NCBI GenBank assembly: GCA_028864885.1
Contig: JAGWLR010000003.1
Coordinates: forward strand, 1-64,000
Direction of reading: 5' to 3'
DNA: 64,000 nucleotides
Origin: Burkholderiales bacterium
GTDB taxonomy: Bacteria; Pseudomonadota; Gammaproteobacteria; Burkholderiales; Burkholderiaceae_C
Made by a program: the position numbers and the translations under genes. The notes under the pieces were generated by a model. That model did no database searches and had not been told where the DNA came from. It saw nothing but the letters and a program-made list of their open reading frames with translations. Below, piece by piece: positions 26,523 to 35,765 of the stretch; the stretch's first letter is position 1; each line of letters starts with the position of its first letter.

Positions 26523-28372
26523 GTAGGCAAGGTCTCTTCGGCGTCTTCTTCGTTGCCCAGAAAACCGCCAGATTGGTGAGCCCACAGTCGCGCGTAAAGC
26601 CCATTGCGTGCCAGCAAGGAAGCGTGATCGCCTTCTTCCACAATTCGACCATGATCCAGCACGATGAGGCGATCCATCGCGGCAATGGTGGACAAACGGT
26701 GTGCAATGGCGACCACCGTCTTGCCTTCCATCAGTCGATACAGGCTGGCCTGGATCGCGGCTTCGACTTCTGAATCCAGTGCGCTGGTGGCTTCGTCCAG
26801 CAAGAGGATCGGTGCGTCTTTGAGCATGACGCGGGCAATGGCAATGCGCTGACGCTGCCCACCTGAGAGTTTCACGCCGCGTTCGCCCACGTGGGCTTCA
26901 AATCCCGATCGGCCTTTGGGATCGGTCAGGGTGGCGATGAAGTCGGCAGCTTCGGCCTTGCGGGCTGCGACCCACATGGCTTCGTCGCTGGCATCGGGAC
27001 GACCGTACAGGATGTTGTCGCGAACCGAGCGGTGCAGCAATGAGGTGTCTTGCGTCACCATCCCCACCTGGGCGCGCAGGCTGTTCTGGGTGACATGGGC
27101 CACGTTCTGCCCATCAATGAGCACCTCACCCGCGCTCACATCGTAGAAGCGCAGCAGCAGGTTGACGATGGTGGATTTGCCCGCGCCGGAGCGCCCCACC
27201 AGGCCGATCTTTTCGCCCGGACGAATCCGCAGGTTCAGATGCTCAATGACAGGCTTGTCGGGGCCATAGGCAAACGACACGTTGCGGAACTCGATCTCGC
27301 CTTGCTGGACCTTCAGGTCAGGTGCATCTGGAGCGTCAACCACAGTTTGTCGACGCGACAGGGTGTTGATGCCGTCCTGTACGGTGCCCACATGCTCGAA
27401 CAACGCCGCCATTTCCCACATCATCCAATGCGAAATGCCGTTGAGGCGCAAAGCCATGGCCGTGGCCGCCGCCACGGCCCCGATGCCCAACTGGCCATGT
27501 ATCCACAGCCACAAGGTCACGCCACTGGTGCTCAGGATCAACAGCATGCTCAGGGTGTGGTTGACCACTTCGAAGCCGCTGACCAGTCGCATTTGTCCGT
27601 ACACGGTGGTCATGAAATCCTGCATGGCGGCTTGTGCGAAGCCTGCCTCGCGCTTGGCGTGCGAAAACAGCTTGACCGTGGCGATGTTGGTGTAGGCATC
27701 GGTGATGCGGCCTGTCATCAGCGACCGCGCATCGGCTTGGGCCTTGGCCCATTGGCTCAACCGGGGGATGAAGAAAAACAGCGCACCGGCATAACACCCC
27801 AACCAGCCCAGGAACGGCAGCAGCAACCAGATGTCGAAGCCGCCCACCACCGCGCTCATGGTGATGAAGTAGATGACGACGAAAACCAGGATGTCGGTCA
27901 CGATCAGGATCGTGTCGCGCACCGCCAGCGCGGTCTGCATCACCTTGGCGGCAATCCGCCCGGCAAACTCATCTTGATAGAAGCTCATGCTTTGGCCGAG
28001 CAGCAGGCGGTGGAAGTTCCAGCGCAGCCGCATCGGGAAGTTGCCCGCCAGGGTCTGATGCTTGAGCATTGTTTGGAACATCACAGCCAAGGGGCTGGCC
28101 AGCAAAATGGCACTCAGCACGATCAGATGCCCCTTGCGCTCGACCCAAAGTTGCTCGGGCTTGACGGTGCTCAGCCAATCCACGATCTGCCCCAACATGC
28201 TGAAAAGCAGGGCCTCAAATGCGCCAATGGTGGCAGTCAACAGGGTCATGGCCAGCACATAACGGCGCACGCCATGACTGCAGGCCCACAAGAAAGCAAA
28301 AAAGCCCCGGGGCGGGGCTGCGGGAGGGGTGTCGGGGTAAGGATCTACCCAACGCTCAAAAACGCTCCACAC
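26507..28372 (-). CDS. ABC exporter, fused membrane and ATPase domains
   Basis: This 621-residue ABC protein has an N-terminal six-helix membrane domain (about 40-345) and a C-terminal ATPase. The ATPase has Walker A GRSGAGKSTIVNLLLRF, Q-loop VTQDTSLLHRSVRDNILYG, signature LSGGQRQRIAIARVM, Walker B ILLLDEATSALD and H-loop AIAHRLSTI. I chose GTG 28372 because AGGAG lies 8 bp upstream; the track start is a TTG. It probably exports lipids or drugs as a homodimer, but the substrate cannot be assigned. A terminator-like hairpin lies inside the first 30 codons. Confidence 0.92.
   Translation of the reverse strand: MWSVFERWVDPYPDTPPAAPPRGFFAFLWACSHGVRRYVLAMTLLTATIGAFEALLFSMLGQIVDWLSTVKPEQLWVERKGHLIVLSAILLASPLAVMFQTMLKHQTLAGNFPMRLRWNFHRLLLGQSMSFYQDEFAGRIAAKVMQTALAVRDTILIVTDILVFVVIYFITMSAVVGGFDIWLLLPFLGWLGCYAGALFFFIPRLSQWAKAQADARSLMTGRITDAYTNIATVKLFSHAKREAGFAQAAMQDFMTTVYGQMRLVSGFEVVNHTLSMLLILSTSGVTLWLWIHGQLGIGAVAAATAMALRLNGISHWMMWEMAALFEHVGTVQDGINTLSRRQTVVDAPDAPDLKVQQGEIEFRNVSFAYGPDKPVIEHLNLRIRPGEKIGLVGRSGAGKSTIVNLLLRFYDVSAGEVLIDGQNVAHVTQNSLRAQVGMVTQDTSLLHRSVRDNILYGRPDASDEAMWVAARKAEAADFIATLTDPKGRSGFEAHVGERGVKLSGGQRQRIAIARVMLKDAPILLLDEATSALDSEVEAAIQASLYRLMEGKTVVAIAHRLSTIAAMDRLIVLDHGRIVEEGDHASLLARNGLYARLWAHQSGGFLGNEEDAEETLPTQARA
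28298..28319 (-). terminator. Intrinsic terminator-like hairpin inside ABC exporter ORF
   Basis: On the minus strand AGCCCC-GCCCC-GGGGCT is followed directly by TTTTTT, a compact G/C stem plus U-tract, encoding the A-P-P-R-G-F-F region. It is located roughly 55 to 75 bases after the GTG start. It may be a coincidence of codon choice, or an attenuator that operates when translation of the first codons is poor. Confidence 0.35.
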
Positions 28373-28450
28373 GCAAGGGCCTCCTGACAAACTTCCTAAG
28401 TTGATGAGGTTAGCCGATCGAGCCTGCCAACACTCGCCTAGGGGCAATCC

Positions 28451-29425
28451 TTACACGAGAGCAAGTACTTTTGCAGCGTCAAAATAAGTACCGACGGCAT
28501 CATTCTCCGCTGCTCCGATGACTGAACGACCATGTGCCTTGCCAGTTGCCGTCTTGATCGGAGTCTCCCGACGCTCGCCGAGTTCGTTGGTTAACACGAC
28601 GATTTCTGGTGACATGGGATCTCTTGTCCGACGGACCACAATACCTTGCTCACCCGTGTTGAGTTCAACCAGGCAGCCGGGTGGATACAAGCCCAACTCA
28701 CGGATGATGGTGGCACCAAAATAGCCAGCGCTGCGCTGACGGAAGATCTCGGCAGCAGCACGCGTCGATAGCATTCCGCTGCGGCTGACCCGGGGGCTGA
28801 GTTTGGCGCCAAATACATCGCAAGTGCGTAGAGCATCGGCTGTCTGATTGACCTCCGTGAGCCCTTGGGGATAACCTTTTCCGTCAGGCTGTTCATGGTG
28901 CTGGGCCACTGCGATAAGCCAGTCTTCATCAGTGACACCCAGTTGACGCAGCATGTGCCATGTAGCCAAGGGGTGTGCGGCGATTGCTTGGCGCTGATCT
29001 GATGTGGGCGGCTCGACTTGCTGAGCCAGAGTGATCTGCAGCGCCGTGATTGACAGGTTCATGGTCAGAGCAGCCTTGACGGCGCTGTCAATTCGCGAAT
29101 GCACCCAATCCTTGCGTTTGCCAACCAGCGTGACCAACATACCTGTGTGCATTGAATGCAGGATGCCGTAGCGGGCCATTTTTTCCGGGCATGCGTGCAC
29201 GATGTGGAAAATAGCCAAGTCAGGATCGGCTTCAACCAGTTCCACCAGGTTGTGCGAGCACCGGTTGATGTCCGCCACGAAGCCTGAACTGTTCCCTGGA
29301 TTCAGTAGCAAAGGCTCGAGCCATTCGGACAGGTCTTGCCATTGACTCCACCGCAGCAGGGTTTCGGTCACAACCGGGGTGTCATTCATGTTCTGATCTG
29401 CATTAGGCATGATGGCGGCCAGCAT
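28451..29425 (-). CDS. HD-GYP-like protein lacking the HD motif
   Basis: This 324-residue protein (ATG 29425; ATG 29389 is an alternative) shows the GYP half of HD-GYP domains: HPLATWHMLRQLGV and AVAQHHEQPDGKGYPQGL. At the position where the metal-binding HD normally occurs (LLHDIGK) the sequence reads AALTMNLSI. This subtype is not rare in Burkholderiales. It is probably a non-hydrolysing c-di-GMP-related protein, or retains partial metal binding. A C-terminal about 85-residue segment begins near YPPGCLVELNTGEQGIVVRR. It is separated by 78 bp from the ABC gene downstream. Confidence 0.8.
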   Translation of the reverse strand: MLAAIMPNADQNMNDTPVVTETLLRWSQWQDLSEWLEPLLLNPGNSSGFVADINRCSHNLVELVEADPDLAIFHIVHACPEKMARYGILHSMHTGMLVTLVGKRKDWVHSRIDSAVKAALTMNLSITALQITLAQQVEPPTSDQRQAIAAHPLATWHMLRQLGVTDEDWLIAVAQHHEQPDGKGYPQGLTEVNQTADALRTCDVFGAKLSPRVSRSGMLSTRAAAEIFRQRSAGYFGATIIRELGLYPPGCLVELNTGEQGIVVRRTRDPMSPEIVVLTNELGERRETPIKTATGKAHGRSVIGAAENDAVGTYFDAAKVLALV

Positions 29426-29677
29426 GGTGTTAGCCTGTCAGGCAGGTGGAATGAAAAAAATGGCAATTGGTGCTCAACATACCCCAATCGGGAACTGCGT
29501 GCACGTTCAGAGCGTGAGCGAATCCACATGGTTTGGGGCCGTGTTGCCAATCAAGTCTCTTTTCGGTTGTCTTTGGACAGAATGTAGGTCTAACTGCTCA
29601 CACAGTCAGGGTTTGCTGACGTTGGCTACGAAGGTCAACAAGCTTTTTTGCTTGGGGCGCCGACAAAATCCACACCT

Positions 29678-30154
29678 ATGTTGTTGCGTGAACTGACTTT
29701 GCCGGTTGAGATGCGAGGACGAGTCTTGCTGTCTGCCATGCCGGGCCGATTCGAGCCCTGGCCTCAGGCGGCGCACGCCCTGGTCAAGGCCCGGGTGGAC
29801 TTGGTCGTGTGCCTGAACCCGCTGGACGAGATCGCTATGGTGTCGCCCGGCTACCATGCGGCGATTGCCGCCCAGGAGCTTCCTTGCCGGTGGCTGAATG
29901 TGCCCATGCGGAACTTTGGCTTGGCCGAACAGGCCAAGGCTTTTCAGTCAGGCGTCGAGCAAGTGGTGCGTGCACTGGCGCTGGGCGAGACGGTTTTGAT
30001 CCACTGCGCTGCCGGCATGGGCCGGACGGGTTCGATGGCAGCCTGTGTGCTCAAGCGCTTGGGGCTGAACCGACTGGATGCCCTGGAGCGGGTGCAGGCC
30101 GCCGGGTCGAATCCTGAATCTGCTGCACAAAGCGGCCTGATTGATCGGTTTTGA
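29678..30154 (+). CDS. Dual-specificity/tyrosine phosphatase-like protein
   Basis: This 158-residue protein starts at ATG 29678 (MLLRELTLPVEM); the track start 10 codons earlier is a TTG. The signature VLIHCAAGMGRTGSMAA has the phosphatase HCx5R active site, and the family's upstream general-acid region may be the LNVPMRNFG segment. Bacterial examples are small cytoplasmic phosphatases. It lies in a 250 bp gap after the HD-GYP-like gene with no apparent promoter seen. Confidence 0.85.
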   Translation: MLLRELTLPVEMRGRVLLSAMPGRFEPWPQAAHALVKARVDLVVCLNPLDEIAMVSPGYHAAIAAQELPCRWLNVPMRNFGLAEQAKAFQSGVEQVVRALALGETVLIHCAAGMGRTGSMAACVLKRLGLNRLDALERVQAAGSNPESAAQSGLIDRF

Positions 30155-30231
30155 CACCGTGGTAAGGCCGGCTGCCGTGATAATCGGCGGCTGTGTTGAC
30201 CGTTGGCGGCGCTGCCGCCCGAATCTCCATC

Positions 30232-31122
30232 ATGCTGGATCGACTGTTTTCTTGGTTCAAGGCCTTGGTGGCCATCACCCTGCTGTTCACCAACATCGTG
30301 GTGGCTTTCTCGATTGTGGTTCCTCTGGGCTTGGTCAAACTGCTGCTGCCCTTCCCCAGGGTGCGCAAGGGGTGCAATGCCATCATCAACCCGGTGTCTG
30401 ACGCCTGGGTGCGCTGCAACAGCGGCTGGATGAAGCTGGTGCAGCCCAAGCCTTGGCACATCTCCGGGGTGGAAGGACTGTCGCGCAAAGGCTGGTATCT
30501 GATTGGCAGCAATCACCAAAGTTGGGTAGACATCCTGGTGCTGCAGCGAACCTTCGATGGTCATGTGCCCTTGCTGAAGTTCTTCATCAAGAAAGAACTG
30601 ATCTTTGTGCCCCTGATGGGCCTGGCCTGGTGGGCGCTTGATTTTCCCTTCATGCGTCGCAAAGGCGGCAGCACGGCCGCCAAGGATCTGGAGGCGGCGC
30701 GTAAGTCGTGCGAGATCTTCCGCCTCAATCCCACATCGGTGATCAGCTTCATGGAAGGCACGCGCTACACCCCCGCCAAGCACAAGCAGCAAAAGTCACC
30801 TTACAAGCATTTGCTCAAGCCCAAGACCGGGGGCGTGGCGATGGCCTTGGAGACGATTGGCGAAAAATTTGAATGCCTGTTAGACGTGACCATTGTCTAC
30901 CCACATGGCGTGCCCACCTTCGGCGACTTGTTGAAGGGGCATGTCAAAGATGTCATCGTGCGTGTGCATCAGCGCGAGATCCCGATGGAACTCAAGACCG
31001 GATCGACCGAATCGGCACATTACCGCAGCCACTTGCAGCATTGGATCCATGACCTGTGGGTGGCCAAGGATCAAGAGATCGACGAATTGTCGGCGCAGTT
31101 CAAGCAGGGCTTGATTCGCTGA
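30232..31122 (+). CDS. 1-acyl-sn-glycerol-3-phosphate acyltransferase-like (YihG type)
   Basis: This 296-residue protein starts at ATG 30232 (MLDRLFSWFK). An N-terminal membrane helix (about 10-40) precedes the PlsC domain: NHQSWVDILV (Hx4D catalytic motif, about residue 92), FPFMRRKG, FMEGTRYT and an IVYPHGVP segment. Its layout fits YihG-type lysophospholipid acyltransferases that modify membrane phospholipids at the inner membrane. It ends 1 bp from a convergent gene. Confidence 0.9.
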   Translation: MLDRLFSWFKALVAITLLFTNIVVAFSIVVPLGLVKLLLPFPRVRKGCNAIINPVSDAWVRCNSGWMKLVQPKPWHISGVEGLSRKGWYLIGSNHQSWVDILVLQRTFDGHVPLLKFFIKKELIFVPLMGLAWWALDFPFMRRKGGSTAAKDLEAARKSCEIFRLNPTSVISFMEGTRYTPAKHKQQKSPYKHLLKPKTGGVAMALETIGEKFECLLDVTIVYPHGVPTFGDLLKGHVKDVIVRVHQREIPMELKTGSTESAHYRSHLQHWIHDLWVAKDQEIDELSAQFKQGLIR

Positions 31123-31123
31123 C

Positions 31124-31810
31124 TCAACGCGCGTGCAATGGGGCGCTCAGTCGTTCGAAATCGGCGGGCGCCACATACTGCAAAACGTCTTTGCCGCGGG
31201 CATTCAGCGCCAGGTCCAACCCTCGGGCTGGATACAGGAAGTGCTCGGTGTCGCGACCGGTTCGCAGTCGCTCCTGCGGGGCGCCGAAGCGTGCCAGCAC
31301 CGAGGCCGCGTCCAGCTTGGCTTGCGGGATGAACGTCAGCGCCGAGATGGCGTAAGCCGCCGCCCCCTCTCGGTCAGCCATCGCCAGGGTGTATTTTTTG
31401 GTGGTGCTTTCCATGTAGTCTGATTTGACCGCACGGGCTTTCAAGCCGACCACGGCGGTGGCTGGCGCATCCAGCGTCAGCACCAACTTGCCGCTGATGA
31501 ACCCCGCTGACACGGGATCGACAAAGGCTTCCAGCGTGCCGTCTTCACCAGGAGCGGCCACCACAGCCAATTCCAGCATCGGGCCCCAGAGTTTCTGAGC
31601 GTCGGCCAGGGTGCTGCCACCAGCACCCAGGGTCAGGCCCATCACACCCACGCGCCCAGCTGGCAAGGTCGTGATCTGCCAGGGCAGGCCCACTGATTGC
31701 TGGTTCGGCCCCGATTGAGGGCCAGAGGCTCGGTCGTGCCCCAGAACCAAGACCGAACTGATGGCGACGGCGCCAACCACCATGGCGCCGATGGTCCAGA
31801 TTTGCTTCAT
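31124..31810 (-). CDS. Membrane-anchored hypothetical protein
   Basis: This 228-residue protein starts at ATG 31810 (MKQIWTIGAMVVGAVAI), 4 bp after the matB stop. The track adds 23 arginine-rich residues without family resemblance. One N-terminal hydrophobic segment (about 5-25) suggests anchoring with the rest in the periplasm. The middle has a GVMGLTLGAGGSTLADAQKLWG stretch. I do not recognise a family. The location after matB suggests co-transcription; no lipid-related function is implied by the sequence. Confidence 0.75.
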   Translation of the reverse strand: MKQIWTIGAMVVGAVAISSVLVLGHDRASGPQSGPNQQSVGLPWQITTLPAGRVGVMGLTLGAGGSTLADAQKLWGPMLELAVVAAPGEDGTLEAFVDPVSAGFISGKLVLTLDAPATAVVGLKARAVKSDYMESTTKKYTLAMADREGAAAYAISALTFIPQAKLDAASVLARFGAPQERLRTGRDTEHFLYPARGLDLALNARGKDVLQYVAPADFERLSAPLHAR

Positions 31811-31814
31811 GGCC

Positions 31815-33362
31815 TCACCCTTGGAACAGATCCTGGTGCGCCAGTCGCAGCAGATTCTTCTGGACCTTGCCCATGGCATTACGAGGCAGTTCGTCGGCCA
31901 AGATGATGCGCTTGGGTACCTTGTAGCCGGCGATGGTCTGCTTCAAGGTCTGGATCATGCGGTCTTCGTCGAGGTGTGTGTCAGCGTGTGGCACCACGAT
32001 GGCGACCACCCCTTCGCCGAAGTCAGGATGAGGTACCCCGATCACCGCCGATTCCTGCACCCCGGTCATTTTGTCGATGTGGCTTTCGACCTCGGCGGGA
32101 TAAACGTTGAATCCCCCCGAAATGATCAGATCCTTGGCGCGACCACTCAGGTGCACGTAGCCGCGATCATCGATGTGGCCGACGTCGCCCGTCTTGAACC
32201 AGCCATCTTCGGTGAAGGCTTCAGCGGTTTTGTCGGGCATGCCCAGGTAGCCCTGAAACACGTTCGGTCCCTTGACCTCGACGTGACCGATCGCATCCGT
32301 GTCGCAGACTTGGCCGTCATCGTCAAACACTCGCAGCATCACGCCAGGCAGGGCCGGGCCGACGCTGCCTGAGACGCGCTCACCCTCACGGGGCCGGCAG
32401 GGGTTAGAGCACAGCATCCCGGTTTCGCTCATGCCGTAACGCTCCAGGATGGTGTGGCCAGTCATGGCCTGGAAGTCTTCGAATGCAGCGGGCAACAAAG
32501 GCGCAGAGCCACTGACGAACAGCCGCATGTGGTCGCAGGCGGCACCCGTCAAGGCTGGGTCTTGCAGCAGTCGACCATACATCGTGGGCACACCCATGAA
32601 CACGGTGGCGCGAGGGCGGTGGGTGTCCTTGATGTGACGGATCACGGTGGTGGCATCGAACTTGGGCAGCCAGCGCATGGGGGTGCCCGACAACAGCGCA
32701 CAGTGCACCGCGACGAACAAGCCATGAATGTGGAAGATGGGCAGGGCGTGGATGAGCACGTCATCGGTTCGCCAGTCCCAGTGGCGCAGCAACGTGCGGG
32801 CGTTGCTCAGCAGGTTGCCATGGGTGAGCATGGCACCTTTGCTGCGGCCCGTGGTGCCGGAGGTATAGAGGATGGCGGCCAGGTCATCCGGTGAGCACAC
32901 GGCGTGCGCATGCTCATCTGGCTGGGCCGCCGCGTGGGCCAGCAGGCTACCCGTGCCGTCGTCGTTCAGCGTGAAAAGGTGCTCGACCTGGCGGTGAGCC
33001 GCCAGTGGCACGATCCAGTCCTGATCATGTGGGCGGCACACCAGCACCGCCGGTTGGGCATCGGCGACGAAATAATCGAGTTCTGCAGCCTTGTAAGCGG
33101 GGTTGAGTGGCAGGTACACACAACCAGCGCGCAAGGTGGCCAGGTACAGCAACAGGGATTCAACGGACTTGTCGACATGAGCCGCCACCACTGGAGGGCG
33201 GTCGTCCACCCCGCGAAGATCCAGGCTGTCGAGCAAGTTGGCCAGCATGGCCGTGGCCCGATCGAGATCTTGCCAGGAGTAGTAGGCCCCACCATCGAGC
33301 AGGATGGCGGGTTCTTCCAGAGTGGCGGGCCAGGCCGCCCGCAAGGCCGTGAACAGGTTCAT
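31815..33362 (-). CDS. matB: Malonyl-CoA synthetase-like acyl-CoA ligase
   Basis: This 515-residue adenylate-forming enzyme has A3 YTSGTTGRSKGAM (about residue 165), A5 YGMSETGM, A7 TGDVGHIDDRGY, A8 GRAKDLIISGGFNVYPAEVE and A10 PRNAMGKVQKN. Substrate-region HIHGLFVAVHCALLSG and the RYGMSET region agree with MatB, which makes malonyl-CoA from malonate, CoA and ATP. No malonyl-CoA decarboxylase neighbour is visible, so the assignment to malonate rests on sequence pattern. It follows a diguanylate cyclase gene by 30 bp. Confidence 0.85.
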   Translation of the reverse strand: MNLFTALRAAWPATLEEPAILLDGGAYYSWQDLDRATAMLANLLDSLDLRGVDDRPPVVAAHVDKSVESLLLYLATLRAGCVYLPLNPAYKAAELDYFVADAQPAVLVCRPHDQDWIVPLAAHRQVEHLFTLNDDGTGSLLAHAAAQPDEHAHAVCSPDDLAAILYTSGTTGRSKGAMLTHGNLLSNARTLLRHWDWRTDDVLIHALPIFHIHGLFVAVHCALLSGTPMRWLPKFDATTVIRHIKDTHRPRATVFMGVPTMYGRLLQDPALTGAACDHMRLFVSGSAPLLPAAFEDFQAMTGHTILERYGMSETGMLCSNPCRPREGERVSGSVGPALPGVMLRVFDDDGQVCDTDAIGHVEVKGPNVFQGYLGMPDKTAEAFTEDGWFKTGDVGHIDDRGYVHLSGRAKDLIISGGFNVYPAEVESHIDKMTGVQESAVIGVPHPDFGEGVVAIVVPHADTHLDEDRMIQTLKQTIAGYKVPKRIILADELPRNAMGKVQKNLLRLAHQDLFQG

Positions 33363-33392
33363 GACCCGTAACTTACCCCAACTTTGGGGCCA

Positions 33393-35321
33393 TCAGGCCA
33401 GTCCGAGCGCGCCCCAGTTGCTGTCGCTCAAGGGTTCGCTCATTGGCTCGGCATCGTAGGGGTGATGGATCTCGACCCGGTTGCGGCCGCGCCGCTTGGC
33501 GCGATAGAGCGCTGAATCGGCCTGCATCAACAGGCTGTGCACATTCTCGTGCTCGTCTTCATGCCACTGCACGGCGCCGATGCTCACGGTGGCGTGCAAG
33601 GTGCGGTTGCCAATGGTGATGGGGGTCAGGCTCAAGGTGGCACGGATGCGCTCGAGTGCGTTGACTGCGTCTTCCAGCGAGGTGCTGGTCAAGATCACCG
33701 CGAACTCTTCGCCGCCAATCCGAGCAGGTGTATCTGAATCGCGCAGCACCTGCCGCAAGATGTCGGCCATCACCCGCAAGACCTCGTCGCCTGCGCTGTG
33801 GCCATAGGTGTCATTGATCTGCTTGAAGTTGTCCAAATCGAGCAAGCCAATGGTCATGGGATTGCCATAACGACGGCTTTGCAGCAAACAGGTTTCAGCC
33901 ACATCGAAGAAATGGCGGCGATTGGGCAAGCCAGTCAGGGTGTCTTCAGTAGCCAGGCGCAGCCACTCCTGTTCGGCCTCCATGCGCGCCTCTTCCTGCT
34001 GGCGGGCGTGAATCAAGGTGCCCAGGGTCGAGGCCAGTGGCGCCAGCAACTCCTGCAAGGCCGAGTCAAACTCACACTGCCGATTGCCCAGCCCAATCAG
34101 GCCCACCACATCGTGATCGAACCGAATCGGGATTCCCATGAAGTTGCGCAGTTCAGGGATGCCATCGGGCCAGGCTTGGTGCGAACCATCGGTGATGACG
34201 ACAGTGTCGTTGTGCGTCACCACCCGCCCCAGAAGGTTGTTGAGATCAAGGTATTCGCGTGAGCGATGACCCTTCTCGGAAGGTGTGTCCCACGTCATGG
34301 TGGGAACCACCAGATACGGCATGCCGTTGGCGCCCGGCCGCACGATGCCGATCAGGCCGAACTGGCATTCGCTCAGTTTCAAGAGGGGCTCGAACAGGGC
34401 TTCACACGCATCCTTGATGTCGTGGTTGAGCAGGAAAGCTGCTTGCGCCTGGTTGATCAGGTCAAGCAGTTGTCGATGCTTGTGCTGCTGCAGTTCCTGC
34501 TGCTTTTGCTCCGTGATGTTGCGCAAGGTGCCCACCACCCGCTTGGGACGCCCAAAGGCATCACGCTCGACCAACTTGCCGTAGCTTTGGACCCAGATGT
34601 CGCGCCCCGCTTGATGGCGGATCCGGTATTCGATCGAGATGATGTCGCTCAGGCCTTTGCGATAGATCTGGGTGGCTTGAACGATCTTGTGGCGGTCCTG
34701 CGGGTGAACCAGTTTGAGCCACGAGTCGATCGAGGTCTGACCGAGGTCGTTCTGCCCCAGGCCCAGCATCGCGGCGGTGCGGTGGTTGATGACGCGGTCT
34801 TTGGTTTCGAAGTCGAAATCCCAGGTGCCCATCTGGGCGGATTCCAATGCCAACTGCAGACGCTCTTGATCGGCATGGGGCAGGGCATTGCGGTCGGTGT
34901 GCACCTGTTGTCGCGCATCGTGCGCCAGGGCGGCAAACTGAGTCAGTTGCTGCCAGGATGCCGCATCGAAGTCGGGGTGATCTTGCCAGTCACACACCAC
35001 CAACACGGCGTGGGCGGGCATTTGCAGCGATTCTGACTCCGGCGTTTCAAGTGATGCCACTGCCAAGAACCGCAGGGCTTGATCGTTCACATGCTTCCAC
35101 GCGTCTCCGTGGGGCGGAGGCGTGCCCGAATCGGCGTGCCAGATACCGACCGTAGGGCCGCGTGAGTCTGGCCAGGCCGCGAGAGGTGTACCGAATGACG
35201 AAATCACTTGCCAGGATGTATCAGGCATTCGCTGTGCAAGCAGACACACAGGAACCTTGAACACAGCCGCAGCCAACGCGGTGACGCGATCAACTGCCGG
35301 CTTGGCATCGAATGAAGACAT
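33393..35321 (-). CDS. GAF-PAS-GAF-GGEEF diguanylate cyclase
   Basis: This 642-residue protein has an N-terminal GAF-like segment (about 10-145), PAS (about 155-275; GTWDFDFETKDRVINHRTAAMLG), a second GAF (about 285-445) and GGDEF (about 460-625). The cyclase part has DTLTGLPNRR, DLDNFKQINDTYGHSAGDEVL and signature IGGEEF. An RDSD sits five residues before the signature, the position of the inhibitory I-site. This is the only GGDEF protein in the window with all expected catalytic features, so it probably makes c-di-GMP. It is the first gene of a run with matB. Confidence 0.92.
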   Translation of the reverse strand: MSSFDAKPAVDRVTALAAAVFKVPVCLLAQRMPDTSWQVISSFGTPLAAWPDSRGPTVGIWHADSGTPPPHGDAWKHVNDQALRFLAVASLETPESESLQMPAHAVLVVCDWQDHPDFDAASWQQLTQFAALAHDARQQVHTDRNALPHADQERLQLALESAQMGTWDFDFETKDRVINHRTAAMLGLGQNDLGQTSIDSWLKLVHPQDRHKIVQATQIYRKGLSDIISIEYRIRHQAGRDIWVQSYGKLVERDAFGRPKRVVGTLRNITEQKQQELQQHKHRQLLDLINQAQAAFLLNHDIKDACEALFEPLLKLSECQFGLIGIVRPGANGMPYLVVPTMTWDTPSEKGHRSREYLDLNNLLGRVVTHNDTVVITDGSHQAWPDGIPELRNFMGIPIRFDHDVVGLIGLGNRQCEFDSALQELLAPLASTLGTLIHARQQEEARMEAEQEWLRLATEDTLTGLPNRRHFFDVAETCLLQSRRYGNPMTIGLLDLDNFKQINDTYGHSAGDEVLRVMADILRQVLRDSDTPARIGGEEFAVILTSTSLEDAVNALERIRATLSLTPITIGNRTLHATVSIGAVQWHEDEHENVHSLLMQADSALYRAKRRGRNRVEIHHPYDAEPMSEPLSDSNWGALGLA

Positions 35322-35448
35322 GCGCGAACTCTCCCGCTGCGATGATCAACCCGTCAGATCCGGGTCGTCAAGGACCACAACGTTACGCGGGGTGTCCCGG
35401 GTTGACGTTTGTCAGGAATGAACGCGACTCTTTACATCCCGAAACGCA

Positions 35449-35694
35449 TCAGGCCGAATCGGCCTCGGTGGTGGGCACCACTTTGATGCGAAAACCGGGG
35501 GCGGAGACAACCTGTCCGGCACGGATTTTGGCGGTCTTGCGCATTTCATCCTGGCCATCGACCTGAATCATGCCTTCGGCCACCATGGCTTTGGCCCGCC
35601 CGCCGCTTTCGGCAACGCCGGTGGCCTTCAGCAAGCTGTCCAGGGTGATGAACTCGCCACGGAGTTCAAAGCGGATTTGGTTCAGGGAAGCCAT
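35449..35694 (-). CDS. S4-type RNA-binding protein (YbcJ-like)
   Basis: This 81-residue protein has the S4-fold pattern FITLDSLLKATGVAESGGRAKAMVAEGMIQVDGQDEMRKTAKIRAGQVV, matching YbcJ-like small RNA-binding proteins. It probably binds structured RNA in ribosome assembly or quality control. Its start lies 71 bp from the divergent lysine-tailed gene. A 127 bp spacer to the diguanylate cyclase contains nothing recognised. Confidence 0.9.
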   Translation of the reverse strand: MASLNQIRFELRGEFITLDSLLKATGVAESGGRAKAMVAEGMIQVDGQDEMRKTAKIRAGQVVSAPGFRIKVVPTTEADSA

Positions 35695-35765
35695 GAATAG
35701 GGTGGGCAGGTAATTGGGGGCACAATGCGCCCAGATTGTGCACTTCGGTGTTTTCAGATTCGAAC

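Noticed and set aside
27050-28387. 445-residue plus-strand ORF over the ABC exporter
   Set aside because: Antisense shadow with no domain; the ABC frame has all ATPase motifs.
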